A stretch of 64,000 nt of DNA, from positions 2,214,131 to 2,278,130 of the forward strand of contig NW_006497610.1 of NCBI RefSeq assembly GCF_000471905.2, in the 5' to 3' direction. A model generated the notes under the pieces. The model was given only the letters and a program-made list of their open reading frames with translations, searched no databases and had not been told where the DNA came from. A program made the translations under genes and the position numbers. This DNA is from Amborella trichopoda. Taxonomy: Eukaryota > Streptophyta > Magnoliopsida > Amborellales > Amborellaceae. Of the stretch, positions 11,301 through 23,274 are shown in pieces. Position 1 is the first letter of the stretch. Every line of letters starts with the position of its first letter.

Positions 11301-12862
11301 AATGCTTGATCGATATTTCATTGTTTGAATGATCTTGCACCATAGAACTGTTGGGCCAACAGAAGAAAACACAAATAAATAATGATTTAATATGACATAC
11401 AATCAATAAATGAGAGTACTCTGGTCAAATGCTTGATCGATATATTCATTGTTTGAATGATATTGCACCATAGAACGGTTGGGGGAAAATATTCCTTTCA
11501 CAATTTTGTTCCACTACTCTTCCAACAAAAGAAAGCATAAGTAAAAAATGATTTAATATGACACACAATTAATGAATGGGAGTATAGACCCAACCTGTGG
11601 CTCTTGTAAAATGCTTGATCGGTATATTCACATATGGCTCAAACTAAGAAGAAGACTCAAGATTTAGATTTTTCCCTTATGGGAACTATGTTTCCTTACT
11701 TTTATAATTTTGGTGAAATCCAGCTTTTTCTCATATAGAAGAAATAAGATAAGGGTTTCGATAGAATATAGATTGACAGAAGATAGCACAGAGACTGAGG
11801 ATAAAATTTCCTACTATATCCTGAATCCCACATTGGCACTGATGAGTCAAACGCTAATATACAATTTCAACACCAATAAGTTACAAAAATGCCTTTCAGA
11901 TCTATTTACTCAATACATTTATGAATATGCTCGTTTGTACATATACCATATACTTTGTTCATTATACCATGCAGTCTATAATAGTACTGCTAGAATGCAA
12001 GGGTATCACAATGAAAATAAGGTAATTAATTGAAGAACTAAAGCATTATCGGCTGGCTGTTTGAATGGTTGGTCTCTAAGGCTAAAATGCTTAGAATTAT
12101 TCTGTGCCCTTTATTATCAAATTATGATTGTGATAACTCCCATGTGCACTTTTTTATACTGATCAGTAAAAGATGACTCTGGAAGAAGTCTCGAAGTTCA
12201 TTTCTTTGGTAATTTTATGTGACTTTATCTGAGAAAGATTCTTCCATGATCTTCTAGCCGTGCAACCTCTTCTGTTGGCATACAGCGGTTTAAATTAACC
12301 TCGCACAGGCAGTACAACTTGTGGTTGTCAGTCTCTTAAACTTTTGGAGATGCCCATGTTGAACTGAAGCAACTATAATTATCTATAGAAATTAACCTAC
12401 TTTATATCTGAGAATATTCTTCTAACCAAGCAACCTCTTGAAATCCTATTACGGATTTTTGCTACCTTGTACAACATGTGGTTGTTTCCCTCGACTTTTT
12501 GGAAATGTCCATAATTCAAGTCAATAAAAGTATTGTTGAAAAGTTATTTAATCAAAATATACATGAAAAGTTATGACTCTTAATTTGGCCTTTATTGGGA
12601 TCACATCATCTCGTTTTTTAGTTGATTCTCTTTGGCATAACTTGAGATTTCAGATTCTGACCGTAAGAGGATTTTGAGAGAAGCTGGTTTCGGAACTGAA
12701 GACGTGCCACAGTTTTCAAGCTCATTTCTTGCATATTCTGTTGTTGTTCTCCTTGTCCTAACTATTGTCAACAATGTACTCTTCAATATTTTCATAAGCT
12801 CACCACTGGAAGGCAAAGGAACTCAAAGTGTTCCCACAAAAGACCGTTTTCTTGCAGAGTAA
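8323..12862 (+). CDS. Small membrane protein, probably plastid-targeted, unknown function (two-exon model)
   Basis: Model: exon 1 is 8323-8611, then a GT...AG intron 8612-12653 (phase 1 at both sides), then exon 2 12654-12862, giving about 165 aa. Residues 1-55 are rich in Ser/Arg/Thr and poor in acidic residues, like a chloroplast transit peptide. Residues 60-95 form a charged, probably helical segment (VEREKALEALQQLDNQ). Exon 2 starts DSDRKRILREAGFG and contains one hydrophobic stretch (LAYSVVVLLVLTIVNNVLF) followed by a short tail ending FLAE. That is a single transmembrane helix near the C-terminus. I do not recognise a named family. The 4-kb intron may hide a further small exon, so the join is an inference from matching phase and splice sites. 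The tRNA-Tyr gene lies 168 bp upstream on the other strand. Confidence 0.55.
11131..11632. repeat. Diverged tandem repeat, three units, inside the long intron
   Basis: Three copies start with gtttgaatgatcttgcacc (near 11131, 11323 and 11451; the third has 'gatattgcacc'). They run through an ataaataat-atttaatatgacatacaat block and end in tgcttgatcgatat. Spacing is 192 and 128 bp because the first unit carries extra sequence. It lies wholly within the 8612-12653 intron. The rest of that intron (8612-11130 and 11633-12653) shows no feature I can support. Confidence 0.75.
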
Positions 12863-13118
12863 TGCTAAAGTTACAGTAGCTGGTTATGAATATTCACTAA
12901 GGAGGTATTTCCTTAAATTTGAGATTTGTTTATAGATGTGTTTGGATGTGCCATTTGTTCTCTCATCTTGATAGAATTGTAGTAATAAGATTTTAATGGT
13001 CATTGGTATCCTTGTTCTTGTGTATTGGGGAGGATCGTCATCTTTTCTTCTGACTGATTGCGTGAGAGGTCCTGCAATGGAAGAGCACCTGCATTCTAGG
13101 ACCGTAACATGTTACAAC

Positions 13119-13142
13119 TCTCTCTCTCTCTCTCTCTCTCTC
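13119..13142. repeat. (TC)n microsatellite
   Basis: A 24-bp run of TC dinucleotides flanked by two related 'cctgcattctagg/cctacattctag' phrases. The surrounding stretch 12863-14215 has no gene or element I can recognise. It has a T-rich patch at about 13981-14010. Confidence 0.85.
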
Positions 13143-14215
13143 ACCTACATTCTAGAACCTACATTCGAGGTCCGTAAAATGTTTTTAAGAGAAAATGATA
13201 ACATGATAATAAAGACTAAATATTTGATTTCATCTAAAGGGAGTTGTAAATCATTGTCAAAATCAGAAATATAAATGATAAAACAATTTGGGGAAAAAAT
13301 GTCACAAAAATAATTAACAAAGCAAAAAATTGATCTTAGAGTTTGTGGTTTTGGTCCCAAAAGTTTTCTTAGGGCTTTTGTAGATCAATGTAATAGGAAC
13401 ATTTTGGGACAAATTTTAATGAATTTGGTAAAACAATTAGTGAGAAATTTAACATATCCAATATCAAGTTTGAAAAGTCCCAAAATATTGACTGGTCTTA
13501 AATAAATAATAATATGGATCCAAAAATATCATTCTGAAACAAATTTCAAATAATTTGTTGTAGAATTGAGGGAGAAATGAAAAGACAGGCAGATCGAGTC
13601 CTAAAAAATAGTAGGAAAAAAAGAGTCAATCTTGAGATGCCATAGATTTCGGGCTTCCATTGGAAACTTTTCTTTATGTTTTAGTGTAGATGAACAAGAT
13701 TCAGAACAAATTGGAAAAGATATGAGAGATTTTGATGGAGAAGAAAGAGAAACCAATATTTTTCCAGATTTGTTGTATAAAACAAAACAAAAAATAGCTT
13801 GACTCAACCGATCCTTGGGAGACTTGGGCATAGTCCCCTTGTCTTTGGTTACATTTGAGAATGCTTCCAAAGTGTCATGCATAAGTTGGTACTCATGTCT
13901 CTGTGCTATGTAATTTATGGACCCTTGTTTTCATGATATTTTTTTTGCACGTCAACACTGATGCAACATCTCATAAAGGTCTTTTTTTTTTTCTTTTTCT
14001 TTTTTTCTTTTTATTTATGTAGATAGTGTACAAACGTGTCCTCTCTGAACTCTTTCAAGTTAGCATTTTCAACCAAATTTACGAAGATTGGACTAGACAG
14101 CAGTTCGGCAGCTGAATTGGTGATCGGACCCTTGCCCAGTCAGATACAAGCAACAAATCAGTATTTGTTGAGAGTTACTCAAAACCGATGGTTGATTGGT
14201 TTGACCGATTTGATC

Positions 14216-14455
14216 GTCCGTTTTATTTGATAAGCCCGTTCTATCTTTTCCCCATCTCTCTCTATTTTTTGGCTTGCTTTTTGACCTTTTATTATCCATT
14301 CTTTTTTAATTGTACATAATATTTTCATGGGTGTGGTCCGTTTTATTTGATAAGCCAGTTCTATCTTTTCCCCATCTCTCTCTATTTTTTGGCTTGCTTT
14401 TTGACCTTTTATTATCCAATCTTTTTTAATTGTACATAATATTTTCATGGGTGTG
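14216..14455. repeat. 120-bp tandem duplication
   Basis: Positions 14216-14335 and 14336-14455 are two adjacent copies with a period of exactly 120 bp. By eye they differ at only two bases (14237/14357 and 14299/14419). Because 120 is a multiple of three, a minus-strand frame reads a repeated 40-residue text, but nothing else suggests coding. Confidence 0.95.
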
Positions 14456-14458
14456 GTT

Positions 14459-14838
14459 TGCCTGATGCTCTAAACCGTTACAGTAAGGCGAGCTTTGAAT
14501 AGTATTGAAAGATGTTGTTTCAATACTAGAAATCTTTGTGATGGTCTGAAACTTTATTTTCATCTCTAATTATAAAGTTTAGAGCTTAAAAAATAGTGTA
14601 GATCAAGCATATTTATGAACACTTAAATCTTAAAAATTAACAGTCCAAAAATACATTACAAGATGCATTATTTCCAAGACTTAAAATCCTTTTCTTTTGT
14701 TTTTTCATGTTCATACATCTGGAGGTTGAGATAATCAATTTGAGGATTTTTGGGCATTGAAACACCATCTGCTAATGAATTTATGAGGTGCACCTTACTT
14801 TGATTGTTTAGGATCTCGCCCTTATATAAATTTTTTCC
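14459..14838 (-). mobile_element. MITE-like repeat, mixed M1/M2 type
   Basis: On the minus strand it has the family layout: a 'cgcccttatataaattttt' outer end at the right edge, an 'atacatctggaggttgagataatcaattt' block near 14713-14741, a T-run, then the 'agtgtagatcaagcat' block near 14594. The left edge is less certain. No coding potential and no clear target duplication. Confidence 0.55.
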
Positions 14839-15399
14839 TATTTTTATTTCTAAATACTTTATCAAAAAAATCTCACGAATTTGGTCAAAAAATCGTCTTG
14901 CTAAATGGCTAGAAGGAAACTATTTTGGTGCTTTCTACATTGTCATGCTTTTCTTTCTTTTCTTGCTCCATTTTTCTTTTTGGAAAAGTATTCAATGAGA
15001 ATATTTACCTTTGGTACAAGGTGATCACAATTGATCTTGACCATTGGAAGTGAAATTAGATGGTTACATTTATTCCATTGACCAAGCTTAAACTTCAAAA
15101 GAAATTTTTTCGAACTTTGAGACACATCCAAGCCATCAGATTTCATATCGGGTGGTTGTAACTAATTGTGACCTCTTTTGTATTAAAGATAAATGGTCTC
15201 ATTGTATACAATCCCTTTTCTTTTTATTTAAAAGAGTTATTTTTGTCTCTTTGGAAATCGATTGTCTCTTTGGAAATCGACGGATGCCATTACTTTATCT
15301 TTCTTTAACGGGAGTTTTTATTGGCTATATCTAAGTAATGACTTGTTATATCTATTTCTAGCTAATGGCAAATTTACTAGTGACAACTTACTAATTTTA

Positions 15400-15500
15400 C
15401 TAAGAGTATGACCCTTGATAAAGCTAAATAGCAGATCCGGCGTAATCGATCCCAAATAATTAGAAAAAGGCTCTGCTGATGATGGTGATGATGATGAACT
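15400..15500 (+). mobile_element. RTE-type LINE 3' fragment
   Basis: The text 'tatgacccttgataaagct...atcgatcccaaataattagaaaaaggct' followed by a TGATGATGG repeat is the usual 3' end of plant RTE-clade LINEs, which finish in a short tandem repeat rather than poly(A). A related fragment is at 45045-45140 and one on the other strand at 33025-33100. Only the last about 80 bp is present. Confidence 0.6.
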
Positions 15501-15547
15501 TACTAAATTTTACTAATGATAAATTTAGCTAATGGTAATTTACTAAA

Positions 15548-15621
15548 GGGTGCAATTTGCATAAGGTTGCAACCTCAAACAATCAAAGCAAGGTACGCCT
15601 CAAAACTTCGTCATAAGATGT
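15548..15621 (-). mobile_element. MITE-like repeat M2, left part (split by LINE-B)
   Basis: Starts GGGTGCAATTTGCATAAGG, with the family's subterminal 'aacctcaaacaatcaaa' block, and ends at ATAAGATGT, the LINE-B target site. The body resumes at 25971 and runs to about 26292, where it ends in CCTTTTATAAACTTTT. The 74 bp here plus about 320 bp there make the usual length of about 390 bp. Confidence 0.7.
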
Positions 15622-15817
15622 CTTTTTTTTTTGATAAGGTTATAGCTTCATTAAGATAATGAAAAGAAATACAAGCAGCAAAACCAAAACCAAAACCAAA
15701 AAGGAAAGCAAGGGAAAAGAGCACCAAAAACCAACTAAGAGGTTGCTAATTTTGCTAAGGAATCAGTGTCTGAGTTGAACCCTCTGACAACATGGCTAAA
15801 GCGGACTTGAATATTCT

Positions 15818-16203
15818 TCATAAGAGCATGATTTCATCCATAAGGCCATAAAGGCGCCACTTGGTGGAGTCAGGGTCAAAGCACCAATTTATAACATTGG
15901 CTGAGTCACCTTCAATAACCACTCGTGGGAAGCAAAGATTGAGTTGAAGGATACCCATCTTTAAGGCCCAAACCTCTGCCTCATTAATCTCGCAAGAATG
16001 AAGACGACCAGAGATAGACGAGATCGTGTTCCCCAAGTGGTCACGGAGGATGCATCTATATCTTGCGATCAGGCCCCTGACGCTCCCATTGAAATTATGC
16101 TTGACCCAACCCACAAGGGGAGGCTTCCAAACAAATCTCAAAGGTCTAAGATAAGATTTGTAGACCATAAAACTTCTGAAATGAGCAAAGAAGAACTCCT
16201 TCG
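15818..16203 (-). pseudogene. LINE-B RNase H segment (3' part of ORF2)
   Basis: On the minus strand the frame reads WKPPLVGWVKHNFNGSVRG, then CEINEAEVWALKMGILQL, then VVIEGDSANVINW. These match the RNase H domain of plant LINE ORF2, including the Asp at the first catalytic site altered to Asn (NFNGS rather than NFDGS). The Glu (NEAE) and the second Asp (EGDS) are kept. The segment is separated from the rest of ORF2 by the Copia insertion starting at 16204. The remaining 15633-15817 is 3' end sequence. Confidence 0.85.
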
Positions 16204-16443
16204 TGTAGAGATAGAGATACTAGAGATAGTCGAAGAGATATAAATAGTTGAAGATAGTTTTTAATTTTAAGTTTATCTTGTTTTGATGTAGATATCTCTC
16301 TTAAGCCTAGATATCTCTCTTGATAAGCCTAGATTAGTTCATTATTATCAATAACTGATTAGCCCTATATGTATAGGGGACACTGTATATTCTTGATAAT
16401 TAATGAATACACAATGATTTTCCTGGAGGATTCAGAAGTTTCA
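16204..16443 (+). repeat. Copia 5' LTR
   Basis: About 240 bp, starting TGTAGAGATAGAG and ending TTCAGAAGTTTCA, with the canonical TG...CA ends. It aligns over its whole length to 19286-19530. Confidence 0.92.
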
Positions 16444-19285
16444 TCATGGTACTTCTTTCTTTTCACCATCGAATTCTGATTTTTCTGTTTCCAATAAACA
16501 ATGGCATATGTGGCATCAGAGAGTTGGTCATCCGAATGCAAATGAATTAGATACTTTGTTTCGTTCTGGTTCATTACTTAATAAAGTACTTGATTTGAAT
16601 TCTATCAATAAATCTTGTATTAGTTGTTCTTTAAATAAAAGCACCAGTTTGCCTTTTTTGACTCGAGTAGATAAAACAACTGCAAATTTTCCATCTCATT
16701 CATAGTGATGTGTGGGGTCCTGCTCCAACTTTATCTAGAATGGGATATAAGTATTTTGTTCTGTTCATTGATGATTGTACGCGCTATACCTGGATATACT
16801 TTATGCGTCATAAATCAGAAGTGTTCTCCCATTTTAAAACGTTTTTAGCCATGAATGGAACTCAGTTTAATACGGTCAGACTCCGGGGGAAATATTTATC
16901 TAATGATTTTTAAGACTTTTTGAAGACACAGGGTATTCAATCATAGAAAACTTGTCCATATACTCCACAACAAAAAGGCATAGCTGAAAGGAAAAACCTC
17001 CACATCTTAGAAGTTGTGAGGACCCTTATGCATGACTCTTGTATTCCTCATAGTTTTTGGGTTGAAGTTGTATCAACAACTGCTTATCTCATAAATCGCC
17101 TCCCGTCCTTGGTTTTGCATAAACAATCTCCTTATTATTTCTTATTTCATGTTCATCCTGATTATTCACTCTTGCATGTTTTTGGGTGTGTATGTTTCGT
17201 TTATCTTCCACCAGATAAACGAACAAAATTTTCGATTTAAGCAGTCACTTGTGTTTTTATGGGTTATTGCCCCAACCAAAAGGGGTTTCTTTGTTATGAT
17301 CCAACAGCTCGTCGTATACGTATTTCTTGCAATGTTGTTTTTTTGAAAAGCATCTTTTATTACTCTTCAACTGTAAAATCATCAGGGTCCTCTACTCCTT
17401 TCTTTCCAGATTTCTCCATTGATAAACCATCATACCTTTTAGTGCCTCAATAGCAAGGCCAACAACACCAATCCACGCACACTCCATCTCACCAACCAGA
17501 GCAAGGTCAAACCTCCACCCTACCTGCAAGTGATTCTTTTTTTACTCCTATTGATAGCTCTACTCTGTTACGACGTTCTTCACGTGTACCTTACGCACCT
17601 GATCGATATGGTTTCTCCCTTGATGATTTTGACTTTTCACTACAACCAAGAGTTTTGTTTACTTTTTTTGATACAATTAAGGTTCATTTTAAAGACCTAG
17701 ATCTATGTTTACTCCCTAAATCATTATTTTTCCCTTTAGATTCGGTGGATATTCCTCCCTCCTACCAGCAAGCCTTGACTATGCCTTGTTAGAAAGAGGC
17801 TATGGATGCAGAAATCAGTGCCTTGTTGAAAAACGATACTTGGGATCTTGTTCCGTGTCTTCCTCACACATCTATTATTGGCAGTAAATGGGTCTTTTCT
17901 GTGAAGCTTAAATCTGATGGAAGGATCGAGCGATATAAAGCACGATTAGTTGCTCAAGGTTACAAACAGGCATATGGCATAGACTATAATGAAATGTTTG
18001 CTCCTGTTGCTAAAATGACTACTGTACAAACCGTAATTGCCCTCTCCGTTATTCGTTAGTGGACTATATCTCAAATAGATATAAAAAATACATTTCTCCA
18101 TGGACATTTGAATGCGACAGTATATATGTGACCTCCTCTTGGTTACTGTAATGATAAATCTATGGTATGTCATTTGAAAAAAGTCTTATATGGTTTAAAA
18201 CAAGCTCCAAGAGCTTGATTTGAACGATTTCGACATGTCGTTCTGCATGCTGGGTTGAAACAAAATGCTCATGACTATTCGCTATTTACTCATTATTGTT
18301 CTTCAGGAATAACAATTCTTCTCCTATATGTTGATGATATTCGCTTCACAAGAGACAACCTGGATAATATCAGACACTTGAAAGCGCTTCTCAGTCAATC
18401 ATTCAAAATGAAAGATTTGGGTTTGTTAACTTATTTTCTTGAGCTGGAGATTCATTATTCCCATAATGGATACATAGTGAATCAGAAGAAGCACACCAAA
18501 GACTTGATCAAACTGGCCAACTTATCTGATGAGAAACAAGTGGATACACAAATGGAGGTGAATGTTAAATAAAGAAAGAATGATGACGACAGACTTTTGG
18601 ATCCTACTCTTTGTAGACAAGTGGTTGGGAGTCTACTTTATCTCACTATGACTCGTCCAGATATTTCTCATGCAGTTCAGGTCGTTAGCCAATTTGTTGT
18701 TGATCCTCATCACATCCACCTCTCTGCTGTCCATCGTATTATTCGTTATTTATAAGGTACATATCATAGAGGTCTATTATTCTCTTCTAACTCTTCTCTC
18801 CAGTTGCGAGCCTATGCCGATACGAATTGGGCAAGATGCCCCAATACTAGACGCTTACCCACTGGGTGGTGTATTTTTCTTGGAGATTCTCTCATCTCAT
18901 GGAAATATAAGAAACAACAAACTGTGTCTAAATCTTCTGCAGAAGCCGAATACCGAGCAATGTCTTCAGCTTGTAGTGAAATTACTTGGTTGAGACGCCT
19001 TTTACAAGACCTCAATATTCTTCATCGAACTCCTATACCATTGTATGCTGATCATATGAGCGTCATACATATTGCACCCAATCCAGTGTTTCATGACCGT
19101 ACAAAGCATATAGAAGTTGATTGTCATTTCATTCGTGACAAGTTTCTAGCCGGAGAAGTTACACTCTTATATATTACATCCCAGCAACAACTAGCAGATA
19201 TCTTTACCAAGGCAATGACTCGTGCTCGTCATGACATCTCGTTGACAAACTGATGATGTTCACCCAACCTCAATTTGAGGGGCAG

Positions 19286-19530
19286 TGTCGAGATAGAGAT
19301 AGTAGAGATAGTCGAGGAAATATAGATAATTGAGGATAGTTTTTAATTTTAAGTTTATCTTGTTTTGATGTAGATATCTCTCTTTTGACGTAGATATCTC
19401 TCTTTTGATAAGCTTAAATTAGTTCATTATTATCAATAACTAATTAGCCCTATATGTATAGGGGACTCTGTATATTCTTGATAATTAATTAATACACAAC
19501 GATTTTCCTGGAGGATTCAGAAGTTTAACA
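19286..19530 (+). repeat. Copia 3' LTR
   Basis: About 245 bp, starting TGTCGAGATAGAG and ending AAGTTTAACA. It directly follows the purine-rich tract (TTGAGGGGCAG) and is followed by the CTTCG target duplication. Confidence 0.93.
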
Positions 19531-19544
19531 CTTCGGATAGACAT

Positions 19545-22500
19545 TAACAAGAAGAGAGGAGTATGCCTAGGTCAAAATAGACCACTGGCTGGCTAAGAGG
19601 AAAGTTGGGAAGCCACGGCTTCGACTATCAATAGTCGTGAGATTTCATTCCTTCCACAAGTTCCATAAATAGTTTGGTGCCTAAGGGGGAAAAAGGATGA
19701 GCCCAAAGCTGTTGAAGAAGGGCCAGAATACTGCCTTGCCTAGGTGCAATCCAAATAACAATGAGGGCTAACCAATCCCACAATCTCACCACAACAGGGC
19801 AGTGGATAAAAAGGTGGCCAATGGTTTCCTCATCCATTTTGCCAAGGATGTACACATTTGTAAGAATCATACCTCTCTGTCTCAAATGGTAGATAGTGAG
19901 AAGTCTCCTGAGGGCAAGAAGGCAGAGGAAAGTCTTTACTCTCTGAGGTAAGTTCTAAAATTTAACAATATTAGGACAAGGCTCAGTATAACGGTCTTTG
20001 CTAATAATTTTATAGAGAGAGAAAACCGAGAAAACACCATGAGGCTCCAAGGTCCGAATTATCTTATTTGCCTTACGAGGGTGATAATAGAAGTCGTACA
20101 GTCTAGCAAGGAGAGACTGATATTGATCAGCCACGATCCCGTCCACCCTTCTAATGTTGGAATGAATGTCCCAGATCATTTGGCCACTAGAGAAAGACAC
20201 CATAGTAATGACTAGCTCCTGCTTTTGGGTCGGCCTGTTATAAAGGTCCTGGTACTGCAGCTTTAGAGGGTAATCATCCGACCACTTGGCACGCCAAAAA
20301 CGAGTCATTTGACCATCACCGAGAAGGATCCTTGAGAAACCAAGGAAAATAGGTCTGACTCCTTGAACCCCTTTCCAAATAGGGGACATACAGTTCGACC
20401 TAGTGCAATTTTTAACAATGAATATGTCATCATCCATTCCATACTTTCCAAAAATTACCCTTGCCCAGAGTTGATTTTTGTTCCTCGCTAATCTCCACCA
20501 CCATTTAGTCAATAAAGACTTGTTGACCACCTTTAAGTTCCAGATACCTAGACCCCCATCTCTCTTAGGAAGACAAACAAAGGTCCATTTGACAAGATGG
20601 AGCTTCTTTTTATGGTTGGAGCCACTCCATAGAAAATTCTGCATTAAAGATTCAATCTTATTGATCACTGAAGCAGGAGCCTGAAACTGAGATAGATAAT
20701 AAATCCGTTGGTTAGAAAGAGTTGTTTTATTGGGGGTTGATCTGTCGGCCAAGGAAAGGAACCTTGCTTTCCAGCCGTCAAGCTTGTTTTGGGCCTATCT
20801 TATAAGAGGGTCTCAGAGTGATATGGGCGTTGAAACGTTAACCAGAGGAAGACCTAGATACTTGATTGGGAAGTGTTCCACTTCACAATCCAACCACGAG
20901 GCCCAATTATGTCGAAAGACAGTTAATGCCAATTATTTTTTATTTTGCCATATTGGTCCTGACTCCAAAGATGGCTTCATATAACTTTAAGAATAACCTG
21001 ATATTATGAATATTATCAACATTCCCTTTAAGCAGAATCAAAGTGTCATCATCATACTGCAGATGACTGAGAGTACCATTTGCCCAGGTAAGAAGGCCAT
21101 GGACAATATCGTAATTGATCACCCCTTGCAGCATTTTGTTGAAAGCCTCTACCACCAACATGAAGAGAAAAAAGGATATGGGATCTCCTTGACGAAGGCC
21201 TCTAGATGCTGAAAAATAGCCATGGGCTTTACCGTTGATGAGAATACAAAAGTGGGCCGAAGAAAGACAACCAGAGATTCATTTTCGCTAGATGGATCCC
21301 AAGCCCATCAAGCGTATTATGTTGTGTCAAGAAAGTCCCACTCCACAAGATCATGAGCTTTTTCAAAGTCAAGCTTAAGAAGCACGCCTTTGAGTCCCAT
21401 TGACTATGTAGAGTGGATCGTTTCTTGGGCAAAAGGATACCATCCATGATATACCTATATTTGATAAAGGCCGTTTGAAGACCTTCAATGACCTCATTGA
21501 GAACCATGCGGAGACGATTAGAACCAACCTTAACAAGGATTTTGTGAAGGGCCATTAGCAAACTTATAGGCTTGATGTCCTGGAGAGACATAATAGATGA
21601 CTTATTGGGGGTGAGGGAAATGAAAGTGAAGTTAATGGCCTTGCTAACAAAGTCATCCTGATAAAATTGATTAATCCAAGCCATGACATCCCTCTCTACT
21701 AGATCCCAAAATTCCTTGAAGAAGATCAGGGGAAAGTCGTTCGGGCCATAAGCTTTATACCTAAGAAGATCGAAGGCCGCTCCTAAGAAGATCGAAGGCC
21801 GCTCTCTTTACTTCAACATTAGAGAAAGCAACTTGAAGACTCTCAGCTGAGGCAAAGAGGGTTTTAAAAGGGACATTCTGAAGATTAAAGGGCAATCGAC
21901 ATTTCGACGAGAAAGCATAATGGAAGTGGTTTACATTGGTATTTTGAACATGTTCAGAGCTATCCATGTTGATCCCAGGAATCAACAGACCACCAATACT
22001 GTTAGGTCACTGCCTGTAATTAGCCAATGAATGAAAATACTTAGTGTTTAAATCACCCTGTTTAACCCATTTGGATCTGGACCTCTGGAACCAGAAAATT
22101 TCTTCCATATGAAGAAGGTTTCCTAGGTTCCCTTTTTTCATTTCCCTATCCCTGTACCGGGCATGGGTCAGTCCTGCATCAAACTGTTTGATGGAATTAA
22201 GGGATAGAATCTCTCTTTTAACCACGTTGATCTTGTCAACTATATTGCCATAGTTACTCCTCCCCCAATCTTTAAGCTTAGATTTAAGGCCCTTTAAGTT
22301 TTATGGAAAGAACAAACCTAGGTCACCCAGAGACCTGAATTGATTCCCCCGAACTTTTAACTACCTCATAGAAAGATTTATTCTCAAGTGACATAAGCTC
22401 GAAGCGAAAGGGGGAAGGTTCAAAGACCAACATATCAATGTCCAGGAGAATAGGGACATGATCAGAGGCAAGGTGGGGAGCCGCCTTAACCAAGGATTTC

Positions 22501-23040
22501 AAGAAATGAGAATCCCAACCTTCGGTAACCAGGAAGCGCTCCAATTTGGACATCTTTGAGTTAGAGAAGGAATTATTGGACCAGGTAAACCGAGTGCCAA
22601 CAATCTCAAAGTCAAACAGGCCATTTACAATAACAAAAGAGTAAAAAGAAGCATGTTAAAGTCTCCTGCTCCACACCATGGGGTCCCCAATACTCCTCCT
22701 TTTGCCCATTGACATTAGGGCCATAAACATTAGAAACACATAATACAAAGCCATCAACATCAGTAAAGGAAACTGCAATGTGGCGAAAAAATAAACAAAC
22801 TAAAATCCCTGAGAATATAGAGGGGTCCTAAAAAGTTAAGAGTCCTCTGGAGAGGCCATTAGAAGCAAAGAAGCAATAGTCAATAGGATGAGAGTCCCAA
22901 AAAGAGCAAAGTAAAGGCAAATCAAAAGAGGTGAGCTTGGTTTCCTGCAAAACCAAAATGTTAGGTCTACATCTACGAAGAAGCCAACGAAGCACCTCCT
23001 CCTTCAGTACTTCCAAGCCCACGCACATTCCAAGAGAGTA
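19545..23040 (-). pseudogene. LINE-B ORF2: endonuclease, reverse transcriptase, zf-RVT
   Basis: Read from high to low coordinates. The endonuclease N-terminal half lies at about 23030-22830 (NILVLQETKL) and its C-terminal half near 22500 (HLASDHVPILLDID, the conserved SDH motif). A linker follows at 22225-22007 (W.KQGDLNTKYFHSLAN). Reverse transcriptase spans about 21684-20940: FISLTPNKS, KPISLLMALHKILVKV and LQTAFIKYR, with the catalytic box reading QYDDDTLILL at about 21050 (YDDD in place of YADD, both Asp kept). Post-RT text at 20752-19955 includes KRDGGLGIWNLKVVNKSLL, and zf-RVT at 19885-19628 includes ETIGHLFIHCPVVVRLW. Several frame changes occur. A 22-bp tandem duplication at 21760-21803 falls in the segment between linker and RT. 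Confidence 0.87.
21760..21803. repeat. 22-bp tandem duplication inside LINE-B
   Basis: cctaagaagatcgaaggccg(ct) is present twice back to back. Twenty-two is not a multiple of three, so it shifts the LINE-B ORF2 frame and is one of the changes that inactivate it. Confidence 0.9.
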
Positions 23041-23274
23041 TGATCATTAGGGGCAGAAAGCTCGTCCCCTTCTCGTGGCACCCGTTGCACCAGAAACCAA
23101 GGGATTGAACCGTAAGCCCGCTGCAAGTTCAACAGCCTCTTTTTGGAGACGACTTCTCCTCCTTGTAGGGTGCGAGGGCGGGATGTCTTCCAGGGCGATG
23201 GTCTTCTTCAAAATCTCATCTCCCCTTTAAACTTGACTTTCATTCCCTCCAGGAGAGCCGCTGTGCGAGTCCTA

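Larger units (their letters stand above)
16204..19530 (+). mobile_element. Ty1/Copia LTR retrotransposon, broken, nested in LINE-B
   Basis: A fossil Copia element of 3.3 kb with both LTRs. The 5-bp target duplication CTTCG lies at 16199-16203 and 19531-19535. Parts seen in Copia order are a GAG-pre-integrase-like region and integrase core (about 16500-17240), reverse transcriptase (about 17800-18570) and RNase H (about 18800-19250). A purine-rich tract (about 19275-19284) precedes the 3' LTR. I do not recognise gag or protease. The coding region is clearly broken, with roughly ten breaks. The two LTRs differ at about 18-20 of some 240 positions by eye, which suggests an insertion millions of years old rather than a recent one. 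Integrase before reverse transcriptase is what defines Copia against Gypsy. Confidence 0.93.

Noticed and set aside
14179-14448. 89-residue minus-strand frame with a 40-residue repeat
   Set aside because: The repeat follows from the 120-bp tandem DNA duplication; no domain, and the frame overlaps another of similar length.
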